The translations under genes and the position numbers were made by a program. 5,397 nt of DNA, from positions 1 through 5,397 of the forward strand of contig JACMOE010000283.1 of the NCBI GenBank assembly GCA_014378185.1. The letters run 5' to 3'. Source of the stretch: Gemmatimonadaceae bacterium (GTDB taxonomy: Bacteria > Gemmatimonadota > Gemmatimonadetes > Gemmatimonadales > Gemmatimonadaceae). Every line of letters begins with the position of its first letter. The first letter of the stretch is position 1. Positions 1 through 5,397 of this stretch are shown here, in pieces. The notes beneath the pieces were generated by a model, which saw only the letters and a program-made list of their open reading frames with translations, was not told where the DNA came from and did not search any database.

Positions 1-48
1 CTGGCGGCGTTACACTGGCGACAGGCCGGTGGTCACGTGATTTTACCG

Positions 49-121
49 GTCGTCCCGAGCGAAGCGAAGGACCTGCTCTTCGCAGGAGCAACAGCAGGTC
101 CTTCGCATTGCTCAGGACGAC
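49..121. repeat. Imperfect 29-bp inverted repeat (REP/MITE-like intergenic palindrome)
   Basis: The left arm (49-77) and right arm (93-121) are reverse complements at 26 of 29 positions, separated by a 15-nt loop (78-92). The outer ends are GTCGTCC / GGACGAC, the inner ends ACCTGCT / AGCAGGT, and the left arm contains the core GAGCGAAGCGAAGG. Inside the loop region a smaller alternative stem, TGCTC (74-78) with GAGCA (86-90), is also possible. There is no T-run after either arm, so a classic intrinsic terminator is unlikely on either strand. From general knowledge, palindromes with this core recur in intergenic regions of several high-G+C bacterial groups. That this is one dispersed copy is an inference, because the window holds only one. 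Confidence 0.8.
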
Positions 122-151
122 AATTCGCCACTCTCCCTACCTGAACGATAC

Positions 152-397
152 ATGCCGCCAGCAGCCACCAAGCTCAGGAAAGCGTACGTCAACGTGGACC
201 ATCCTGCCGTGCTCCTGCGCTTCGAGGATGGGCACGAGATCCGTGTGGCGCAGGGCAAGGTGAAGACATTCGATGCCTACGTCGGCGAGGTGATCCGCGT
301 GATCGCGCTCTACGATCCCACGTCCCGCGATCGCGACCTGCTGGAATCCGTTCGCGCGGAAGACCTGCCCGACGCCGAGCCGCACGAGTCGCGATGA
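152..397 (+). CDS. Small hypothetical protein, 81 aa, coupled to the beta-lactamase-fold gene
   Basis: I do not recognise this protein. It has no signal peptide, no membrane segment and no cysteine. The first ten residues are basic. Residues 12-55 look like alternating beta-strands (AYVNVDHPAVLLRF, HEIRVAQGKV, EVIRVIALYD), and the tail (56-81) is charged and probably helical or disordered. ATG 152 is the only usual start codon in this frame after the upstream in-frame stop at 38-40, although no clear Shine-Dalgarno precedes it. The stop overlaps the next gene's ATG (ATGA at 394-397), which suggests translational coupling. Codon use is G/C-ending (gtg, ctg, cgc, gac) as in its neighbours, favouring this strand over the open antisense frames. 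It could be a small cytoplasmic regulatory or adaptor protein, but its function is unknown. Confidence 0.65.
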   Translation: MPPAATKLRKAYVNVDHPAVLLRFEDGHEIRVAQGKVKTFDAYVGEVIRVIALYDPTSRDRDLLESVRAEDLPDAEPHESR

Positions 398-1338
398 AGT
401 CGCCAAGCGTGCGCGCGCTGACGTTCCTGATACTCATCGTGCCGGTCTTCGCGCGGGCGCAGGCAGCGAAGCCGGCCATGCCTCCGGGCGCGTTTCAGCG
501 CGCGGACACGGCATCGCTGCATCGCACACTCGATTCCCTCGCCGCCGCGCATCATGGAATTGTCGGCTACACGGTCCACAACCTGGATACCGGCGAGCGG
601 CTCGAGCGCCGCGGCGACGAGACGTTTCCCACGGCCAGCCTGATCAAGGTGCCGGTGCTGGTCACCGTGTACGACCTGGTGGAGAAGGGAACGCTCGGCC
701 TCGATGACCCGCTCACCGTGCTCCGTATCGACAGGGTGGGTGGTGCGGGCCTGTTGCAGTTCATGCACGACAACGCGACGATCACGGTGCACGACGCCGC
801 GTGGTTGATGACGACCATCAGCGACAACACGGCCACGAACCTGCTGCTGGACCGCATCATCATCCGCCGGGTGTGGGACAAGATGGAGGCGCTGGGCCTC
901 ATGCACACGAAGGTGCATTCCAAGAGCTTCCTGCGCAGCGCGAGCGTGGCCATGGACAGCTCGGTGAAGTACGGGCTGGGCGTCACCACGCCCAACGAGA
1001 TGGCGCGACTGTTCGCACTGCTGGCCGACGGAAAGGCCGTGAGCCCCCGCGCGGACAGTGCCATGCTCGACATCCTGGCCCACAACGAGGACGCGGGAAA
1101 GCTGCAGCGATACGTGGATGGCCTGGACGTGCCGCACAAGACGGGCGACACCGACCAGGTGCGCACGGAGTGCGGCCTGTTTCCCCTCCAGTCGCGCATC
1201 ACGTACTGCGTGCTGACCAAGGAGAACAGGGACCAGCGGTACATGATCGACAACGAGGCACATGTGATGATGGCGCACATGGGCGAGGCTCTGGTGCGCG
1301 CCTGGCCACGTCGACCCGTTCCGCGGACGGCACCCTGA
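394..1338 (+). CDS. Secreted class A beta-lactamase-fold serine hydrolase
   Basis: This 314-aa protein is probably an exported penicillin-recognising serine hydrolase (Beta-lactamase2-type family) acting in the periplasm or at the cell surface. An N-terminal signal peptide is visible: Lys2/Arg7, a hydrophobic core at 9-19, and likely cleavage around ARAQA (20-24). The catalytic signature is in order and well spaced: S82-L-I-K85 (SxxK, nucleophile), S143-D144-N145 (SDN loop) and K249-T250-G251 (KTG). The Glu166 motif of true class A beta-lactamases (ExxLN) is not visible between SDN and KTG. The segment at 184-200 runs SVAMDSSVKYGLGVTTP, with only Asp188 as a possible acidic substitute. The protein could therefore be a slow beta-lactamase, a DD-peptidase-like enzyme or another hydrolase, and resistance should not be assumed. 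The start overlaps the upstream stop (ATGA). The last ten residues are Pro/Arg-rich and look unstructured. Confidence 0.9.
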   Translation: MKSPSVRALTFLILIVPVFARAQAAKPAMPPGAFQRADTASLHRTLDSLAAAHHGIVGYTVHNLDTGERLERRGDETFPTASLIKVPVLVTVYDLVEKGTLGLDDPLTVLRIDRVGGAGLLQFMHDNATITVHDAAWLMTTISDNTATNLLLDRIIIRRVWDKMEALGLMHTKVHSKSFLRSASVAMDSSVKYGLGVTTPNEMARLFALLADGKAVSPRADSAMLDILAHNEDAGKLQRYVDGLDVPHKTGDTDQVRTECGLFPLQSRITYCVLTKENRDQRYMIDNEAHVMMAHMGEALVRAWPRRPVPRTAP

Positions 1339-1370
1339 CTGCCGCCGACCTGCCGGCCACGCGCAGCGAC

Positions 1371-1374
1371 AGGA
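1371..1374 (+). promoter_or_regulatory. Shine-Dalgarno that sets the psuG start
   Basis: AGGA lies 5 nt upstream of the in-frame GTG at 1380. The psuG frame stays open far upstream through the beta-lactamase-fold gene but has no ATG near the family's expected N-terminus. This site therefore favours GTG 1380 over GTG 1386, which would have an 11-nt spacing, or CTG 1350. Confidence 0.55.
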
Positions 1375-1379
1375 ATGTC

Positions 1380-2270
1380 GTGCGCGTGTTGCCGGCGGTA
1401 GCAGCCGCGCTTGCGGCGGGCGCGCCCGTGGTGGCGCTCGAGAGTTCGGTGCTCGCCCAGGGTTTGCCCATTCCGTCCAATCGTGCGGCGGCCGAGGGGA
1501 TGAGTCGGGCCGTGGCGCGCGCCGGTGCGATGGCGGCAATCACTGCCGTCGTTCACGGCCGGGCGGCATTGGGGCTCGAGCCGGCAGAGCTGGAGCGATT
1601 CCTTGCCCGTGATGGTGTCCGCAAGGTGTCGTCGCGCGACCTGGGAGTCGCGATGGCGCAGGGGGCAGACGGAGCCACCACGGTTGCCGCGTCGCTGTGC
1701 ATTGCGCGCGCGGCGGGGGTGACCGTGTTTTCCACTGGTGGCATTGGCGGCGTGCATCGCGGAGCGCCCTTCGACGAATCCGCGGATCTCGTCGAACTTG
1801 CGCGCACGCCAATCGTGGTCGTGTGCGCGGGCGCAAAGTCCATCCTCGACCTCGCGGCCACGCTGGAGCGGCTGGAGACACTCGGTGTCGCGGTCGTCGG
1901 TTATGGAACCGACGAGCTTCCCGGATTCTTTACCCGAAGTACCGGCCTGAAACTGACCGCGCGCGCTGATTCGCCTGAGGAGGTTGCGGCCATGCATCGT
2001 GCGTCGCGGTCGCTGGGCCGGTATCAGGCCACGCTGGTGGTGCAGCCGTTGCCCGCGGCGGTTGCCCTGCCGCAGGACGAGGTGGACGACGCGGTGCACC
2101 AGGCGATCGAGGACGCCAGGCGCGCAGGGGTGACAGGCGCCGCCACCACGCCCTTTTTGCTGGGTGCGGTACTGCGCGCTACCGAGGGGCGATCGTTATT
2201 GGCCAACCTGGGATTACTGGAGGAGAATGCCTTTCTCGCGGGGCAGATTGCCGTGGCGCTGGGCCGCTAG
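1380..2270 (+). CDS. psuG: Pseudouridine-5'-phosphate glycosidase (PsuG/YeiN/IndA family)
   Basis: This cytoplasmic enzyme reversibly splits the C-C glycosidic bond of pseudouridine 5'-phosphate to give uracil and ribose 5-phosphate (pseudouridine salvage). With the GTG start it has 296 aa; E. coli PsuG has 312 and a slightly longer N-terminus. Family blocks appear in order: VVALESS (17-23), KVSSRDL (82-88), GATTVAAS (98-105), FSTGGIGGVHRG (117-128), SADL (134-137), VVCAGAKSILDL (147-158), TTPFLL (256-261) and SLLANLGLLEENA (272-284). By recalled comparison with the E. coli enzyme the catalytic and metal-site residues are kept: Glu21 (E31), Lys82 (K93), Asp136 (D149), Lys153 (K166, the Schiff-base lysine) and Asn276 (N289). 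A two-residue deletion precedes FDESADL. It lies 41 nt after the hydrolase gene, probably in the same transcript. No PsuK kinase is fused or adjacent. The start is less certain than the identity. Confidence 0.95.
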   Translation: MRVLPAVAAALAAGAPVVALESSVLAQGLPIPSNRAAAEGMSRAVARAGAMAAITAVVHGRAALGLEPAELERFLARDGVRKVSSRDLGVAMAQGADGATTVAASLCIARAAGVTVFSTGGIGGVHRGAPFDESADLVELARTPIVVVCAGAKSILDLAATLERLETLGVAVVGYGTDELPGFFTRSTGLKLTARADSPEEVAAMHRASRSLGRYQATLVVQPLPAAVALPQDEVDDAVHQAIEDARRAGVTGAATTPFLLGAVLRATEGRSLLANLGLLEENAFLAGQIAVALGR

Positions 2271-2362
2271 CAGCGGGTTGGGCGCTTGAGCCTCCGTGCG
2301 GATCGCTGCACGCGTGGTCCAATTCGTCCGCCAACAAGATGAAATTTTCTGTCGTCAAGCTG

Positions 2363-2392
2363 TTGAACTTCTCACGCACTGAATGGTACAAT
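2363..2392 (+). promoter_or_regulatory. Sigma70-type promoter for the TPR-TPR-ABC unit
   Basis: The -35 box TTGAAC (2363-2368) and the -10 box TACAAT (2387-2392) are separated by 18 nt; each differs from consensus at one or two positions. Transcription would start near 2399, giving a leader of about 29 nt before the ATG at 2428. The surrounding sequence (about 2325-2395) is clearly richer in A/T than the rest of the window, as expected for a promoter in a high-G+C genome. No obvious terminator for psuG is seen between 2271 and 2362. Confidence 0.7.
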
Positions 2393-2410
2393 AGGGTGTC
2401 CCTCACGAGC

Positions 2411-2416
2411 AGGAGG
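2411..2416 (+). promoter_or_regulatory. Strong Shine-Dalgarno for the first TPR gene
   Basis: AGGAGG is a perfect anti-16S match, but its 11-nt spacing to ATG 2428 is somewhat longer than ideal. No closer in-frame start codon exists, so it supports the start at 2428. Confidence 0.65.
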
Positions 2417-2427
2417 CTTTCGTACCA

Positions 2428-3597
2428 ATGGCCACTCCGTTCCTGAGTTCCGAAGAATACGACGAGCGCGCGCACCAGCTGTACAATGAAGGGCAGTTCG
2501 ACGATGCGTTGGACGTGCTTCGCGAGGGGCTGACGCTCTATCCCAATTCAGTCGAGTTGCACATCGGTGTGGGGTATGCGCGACTGGCGCGCGAGGAGTA
2601 TGCCTGGGCGCGCCGGAGCTTCGAGGAGGCACTCGTACTGGAGCCCGAGCATGAGGATGCTCTCGCCGGTCTCGGTGAGACGCTGCTCAAGTTCGGCCTC
2701 GAGGACGCGGGCCTGCGGTGCTTTCGCCGCACGCTCGAGCTCGGGTATGCGGATGACCTGGACCTCATGCTCCAGAGTGGCCGCGCGCTGTTTCGCGAGG
2801 CACCGGCGCGCGACCGGCGTGAGTTGTTCAGCGCGTCACTCGAGTTCTTCGAGGTCGCGGCACAGCAGGCGCCAGACAGCGCGGAAGCCATCGCCTGTGT
2901 CGGCTACTCGCAGCACCGGCTCGGCGACGACGATGCGGCCATCGTCTCGCTACGCCGCTCGCTCCAGTCGGACAACGAGCACGCCGAGGCCCGGATCTAC
3001 CTTGCCAACATTCTCTACGATCGCGGCGACTACGATGCGGCGCTCTATCATTTCGAGCGGACCACCACGGACGATCACTGGGACGAGCTGGGAATCTGGC
3101 GACTGATCGAGCTCAAGCGCGCCGCCTACAAACTGGATGAGCACAATCCCGACCTGAAGCCGTGGGAAGACCGCCTTGCCGAACTGAAGGGTGAGCTGGA
3201 CGATATCGATGAATTGTTCGACGAAATCGACGGCAGCGGAGCGACCGATGGCGGTGATGTCGAGGTGGCCCGAGGCCAGCTCGAGCTGTTCGGCACGCTT
3301 CTTTCCTCCTTGACTGTCACGAAGCGGGAGGAACCCGCCGCGCCGGAGGTCCCAGACCGGCCAGCGCACCAGGTCCTCACGCGTGATGGTCGGCAGCTCA
3401 CTGGTTCGTGGGAGGATATTGTGCGTTCGTTGAAACACGTTGATTCCGAAGGGGGGCGCGAAGTCTCCCTCGAGATATTCATGTCTCGCATGGCCAGGCG
3501 TACCTTCCGGGAAACGGGCGTGCGTGTGCCGAGTCACGATGTCGAGCTGTTCGTCCGCGCGAGCGCGGACGCGGGGCTTCTGCGCATCGTCCAATGA
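2428..3597 (+). CDS. Soluble TPR-repeat protein, 389 aa
   Basis: This is probably a cytoplasmic scaffold; no enzyme motif, signal peptide or membrane segment is seen. At least five 34-residue TPR units can be read: about 8-41 (A15, Y19, G22, F24, A27, P39), 42-75 (G49, L53, Y58, A61, F65, A68, P73), 76-109 (G83, L87, G90, A94, F99), 152-185 (G159, L165, G166, A170, L179) and 186-219 (L192, Y197, G200, Y202, A205, F209). Residues 110-151 are helical and may form a divergent unit. An acidic stretch follows (255-268, ELDDIDELFDEID), then a low-complexity linker to about 330. A C-terminal segment (331-389) has helices around SWEDIVRSLKH and VSLEIFMSRMARRTF. It follows the promoter and AGGAGG site, and its stop overlaps the next TPR gene, suggesting coordinated synthesis. 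The partner and the process served cannot be named from sequence. Confidence 0.88.
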   Translation: MATPFLSSEEYDERAHQLYNEGQFDDALDVLREGLTLYPNSVELHIGVGYARLAREEYAWARRSFEEALVLEPEHEDALAGLGETLLKFGLEDAGLRCFRRTLELGYADDLDLMLQSGRALFREAPARDRRELFSASLEFFEVAAQQAPDSAEAIACVGYSQHRLGDDDAAIVSLRRSLQSDNEHAEARIYLANILYDRGDYDAALYHFERTTTDDHWDELGIWRLIELKRAAYKLDEHNPDLKPWEDRLAELKGELDDIDELFDEIDGSGATDGGDVEVARGQLELFGTLLSSLTVTKREEPAAPEVPDRPAHQVLTRDGRQLTGSWEDIVRSLKHVDSEGGREVSLEIFMSRMARRTFRETGVRVPSHDVELFVRASADAGLLRIVQ

Positions 3598-4616
3598 CGG
3601 CCGGCTCCCAGCGCACCGCGCTCGACGCCGTGCACTCGGCGCGCCCGATCGTGGCGCGCCTCAGCACCTCGCGTGACAAGGAAGACCTCGCCGCCGACAT
3701 CATCGATGCTTGGACCGCGGTGGAGACGGGGCTGCGATCGCTGGTGGGCGGCTCGTCACTGGGCGGACAGGCGCTGATTCGCGAGCTGCGGCAGCGCAAC
3801 TTCCTGTCGCTCGACCAGGCGAATTCGCTGGCGGAGTTCCACGCCGCGCGCGAGCGTGCGGGCCGCACCGATTATGCCCCCACGGACGCCGACGTGAACG
3901 CCACGCGCGATGCATTCCTGAAGCTGGAGTCCGGGCTGATGGGCGAGACGGCCGGCGTGCGTCCGCCCCCGACCGTGAACGCTCCCGTCACAACGCCGTC
4001 CGCGGAGGCGGCAGCACTGGAGGGAGCCGGGATGCAGCGTACAGGGCGGTCGCGACCAGGGTGGTTTATCCCGGTGCTCGGCGTCGTGGCGCTGATCGTG
4101 GTGGCTGGGTTCGCGTGGATGGCGATGGGCAGTCGTTCCAGTTCGAGCGCATCGTTCGATCAGGGTGTGCAGGCATACAAGGAAGGGCGGCGAGAGGTGG
4201 CGGAGGCGGCGTTCCGGAAGGCCGTTGCCGACGCGCCTTCCGATCCCATGCCGCACGTCTACCTCGCGCGGATGGAACGCGAAGCGGGCAACCTGGGCAA
4301 CGCCAATACGGAAGCCGTCAATGGCGTGCGTCTTGGTCCCACGAATGCCACGGCACTGCGCGAGCTGGGCAGCACGCTGTTCGCGGCGCAGCAGTTCGAC
4401 GATGCACGCAAGTTCTACCTGCGTGCGCTCACGGCGGACCCCAACGACAAGCTGTCGCAGGGTTTCCTGGGCTGTTCCCTGATGCGGCTGGGGCGGATCG
4501 ACGAGGGGCAGCGCTGGATCGGCAGGGCTGGTCCCGGCGTGTGGTCAGCGTGCTCGCCGAGTGCGGGCGGACTGCCGCCGCAGCAGGTGCCGTTCACGGG
4601 CGCGCCCCGTCCGTAG
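3594..4616 (+). CDS. Membrane-anchored TPR protein with helical N-terminal domain, 340 aa
   Basis: Three parts are visible. Residues 1-115 form an all-helical region (for example DLAADIIDAWTAVETGLRSL at 31-50 and ALIRELRQRNFLSLDQANSL at 60-79) that recalls DUF4145/HEPN-like bundles, but it lacks the Rx4-6H motif of HEPN RNases. A Pro/Ala-rich linker (120-150) leads to one transmembrane helix (157-178). The basic run before it (R149, R152, R154) predicts N-terminus in and C-terminus out. The exported part carries about three TPR units: 187-219 (Y195, G198, A203, F207, P215), 220-253 (Y223, L224, G232, A237, P249) and 254-287 (L258, F263, F268, A271, Y275, A278, P283), then a Pro/Gly-rich tail. 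The start overlaps the preceding stop (ATGA) and has no clear Shine-Dalgarno, so translation is probably coupled. It may bridge the cytoplasmic TPR protein and periplasmic partners; this is inferred from topology only. Confidence 0.82.
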   Translation: MTAGSQRTALDAVHSARPIVARLSTSRDKEDLAADIIDAWTAVETGLRSLVGGSSLGGQALIRELRQRNFLSLDQANSLAEFHAARERAGRTDYAPTDADVNATRDAFLKLESGLMGETAGVRPPPTVNAPVTTPSAEAAALEGAGMQRTGRSRPGWFIPVLGVVALIVVAGFAWMAMGSRSSSSASFDQGVQAYKEGRREVAEAAFRKAVADAPSDPMPHVYLARMEREAGNLGNANTEAVNGVRLGPTNATALRELGSTLFAAQQFDDARKFYLRALTADPNDKLSQGFLGCSLMRLGRIDEGQRWIGRAGPGVWSACSPSAGGLPPQQVPFTGAPRP

Positions 4617-4673
4617 CCGTACGCGACACAGGGTGCGGATGACTTGCCCGTTGGCGGCACGGCGCGCGGTCGC

Positions 4674-5397
4674 ATGATCTCGTTCGACGGCGTGAGCAAG
4701 TGCTACCGCGGCTGGTTGGGGCAGGAGACGCGCGCGCTCGAGAATTTTTCGCTGGATGTGGTGGAGGGCGAGGTGTTCGGGCTCGCGGGGCCGAACGGGG
4801 CTGGCAAGTGCACCCTCATCGCGCTGCTGCTGGGCTTTCTGGGACCCAGTGCTGGCACCGTGCGTGTTGCGGGCGCAGATCCGCGGGAGTACGTAGAGCA
4901 ACACGGAGTGGGATATCTCTCCGAGTTGATCAACATTCCTCCAGGCTGGCGCGTGGGCACGGCGCTGGAGCGCTACGCGATCCTGTCCGGCGTGCAGCGA
5001 CATGCGCTGCAAGGGCGCGTGGCAGCGGCGATTGCCCAGTTGGGGTTGGAGGAACATCGCGCCAAGCGCGTGAGGCAGCTGTCGAAGGGCAACCTGCAGC
5101 GGCTTGGCCTGGCGCAGGCGCTGCTGTCGGATGCCAGTCTCGTGGTGCTGGACGAACCGACGCACGGCCTGGACCCTGTGTGGACGCAACGCTTCCGCGA
5201 CGTGGTGGATGCGCTGCGTCGTCCCGATCGCACTATCCTCATCGCCTCGCACAATCTCGATGAGCTTGCGCGACTGGCTGATCGAGTGGGAATCATCGAT
5301 CATGGGCACCTGCAGCGCATCGTGGACGTGCGCGCCACGCAGCGGCAGGTCACCGAGGGTGCCGCGTACCGCTTGGTGGTCACCCGCAATGAAGAGC
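4674..5397 (+). CDS. ABC transporter ATP-binding protein, ABC-2 exporter type (3' end beyond window)
   Basis: This is the cytoplasmic nucleotide-binding subunit of a probable exporter. The 241 visible residues contain a whole ATPase core: Walker A GPNGAGKC (39-46), Q-loop region GVGYLSE (78-84, Glu84 where Gln is usual), signature LSKGNLQRLGLAQ (136-148), Walker B LVVLDEP (156-162, catalytic Glu161), D-loop GLDP (165-168) and switch His193 in ASHNLDE. The LSKGxxQR signature and the start of a C-terminal extension (about 213 onward) resemble CcmA/DrrA/NatA-like ATPases paired with ABC-2 permeases. The permease is expected downstream. Cys46 occupies the Mg-coordinating Ser/Thr position of Walker A, which is unusual. 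ATG 4674 suits the typical N-terminus (MISFDGVSKCYRG), though no good Shine-Dalgarno precedes it; TTG 4644 is a weaker in-frame alternative. It follows the TPR gene by 57 nt, probably in the same transcript. The substrate cannot be deduced. Confidence 0.93.
   Translation, partial: MISFDGVSKCYRGWLGQETRALENFSLDVVEGEVFGLAGPNGAGKCTLIALLLGFLGPSAGTVRVAGADPREYVEQHGVGYLSELINIPPGWRVGTALERYAILSGVQRHALQGRVAAAIAQLGLEEHRAKRVRQLSKGNLQRLGLAQALLSDASLVVLDEPTHGLDPVWTQRFRDVVDALRRPDRTILIASHNLDELARLADRVGIIDHGHLQRIVDVRATQRQVTEGAAYRLVVTRNEE

Noticed and set aside
2..40. Possible C-terminal end of an upstream + strand gene (frame reads WRRYTGDRPVVT then TGA at 38-40)
   Set aside because: Twelve residues with no recognisable motif are too few to call. 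The position just before the repeat is suggestive, but another frame is also open from position 1 to the stop at 142-144.
33..40. Perfect 8-bp palindrome TCACGTGA as an operator
   Set aside because: A single short palindrome without a nearby promoter is not enough evidence.
49..121. Reading the inverted repeat as an intrinsic terminator or as a CRISPR fragment
   Set aside because: Neither arm is followed by a T-tract, and there is one palindromic unit with no regularly spaced direct repeats.
801..1379. Upstream extension of the psuG frame inside the hydrolase gene
   Set aside because: The frame is open, but the encoded sequence is low-complexity and out of frame with the SxxK/SDN/KTG enzyme. 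PsuG homology begins only near position 1422, and a Shine-Dalgarno places the start at 1380.
310..2099. Long open frames on the minus strand (310-1539, 567-2099 and others)
   Set aside because: They lie opposite genes with clear catalytic motifs and encode Arg/His/Pro/Ser-rich sequence without family features, typical of antisense shadows in G+C-rich DNA.
4596..4610. Short G+C hairpin ACGGG/CCCGT at the end of the membrane TPR gene as a terminator
   Set aside because: The stem is only five base pairs, lies inside the coding region and is not followed by a T-run, so it is probably a chance feature.
3710..4642. 310-aa + strand open frame overlapping the membrane TPR gene
   Set aside because: It is rich in Gly/Arg/Ala with no domains, whereas the frame of 3594-4616 shows TPR consensus residues and a transmembrane helix.
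4700..5263. 187-aa + strand open frame overlapping the ABC gene
   Set aside because: It is a shadow of the ABC ATPase frame, which carries all the ATP-binding motifs from 4674 to the window end.

Overview
The window is G+C-rich, roughly two-thirds by eye, with strongly G/C-ending codons in every gene. All genes lie on the + strand and are tightly packed, several with ATGA stop/start overlaps. The gene styles (a TPR pair, an ABC-2-type exporter ATPase, a class A beta-lactamase-fold hydrolase) and a palindromic repeat with a GAGCGAAGCGAAGG core would fit a soil or freshwater high-G+C Gram-negative such as a member of Gemmatimonadota. That taxon is an inference from style, not proven by any marker gene here.

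Layout. Positions 1-151 are non-coding or carry only the end of an upstream gene, and contain one imperfect 29-bp inverted repeat (49-121). Positions 152-2270 look like one transcription unit: an unrecognised 81-aa protein (152-397), overlapping by 4 nt a secreted serine hydrolase of the class A beta-lactamase fold (394-1338), then after 41 nt a complete pseudouridine-5'-phosphate glycosidase, PsuG (1380-2270, GTG start). A 157-nt, relatively A/T-rich intergenic region (2271-2427) carries the clearest promoter in the window (TTGAAC-18-TACAAT) and an AGGAGG ribosome-binding site. Downstream lies a second unit: a soluble TPR protein (2428-3597), a membrane-anchored TPR protein overlapping it by 4 nt (3594-4616), and an ABC transporter ATPase that runs off the right edge (4674-5397).

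How the genes may work together. In the first unit the hydrolase probably acts outside the cytoplasm on peptidoglycan or beta-lactam-like substrates. PsuG is a cytoplasmic nucleotide-salvage enzyme, so the pairing looks like co-expression rather than one pathway, and no PsuK-type kinase is present in the window. In the second unit the ATGA coupling suggests the two TPR proteins are made in fixed proportion and may interact, one cytoplasmic and one spanning the membrane. The ABC ATPase probably pairs with a permease beyond the window edge.

I see no convincing new multi-gene defence or mobile system. The observations most worth a second look are a Cys in place of the Walker A Ser/Thr in the ABC ATPase, the missing Glu166 motif in the beta-lactamase-fold protein, the TPR protein pair with an unassigned helical N-terminal domain, and the intergenic palindromic repeat.
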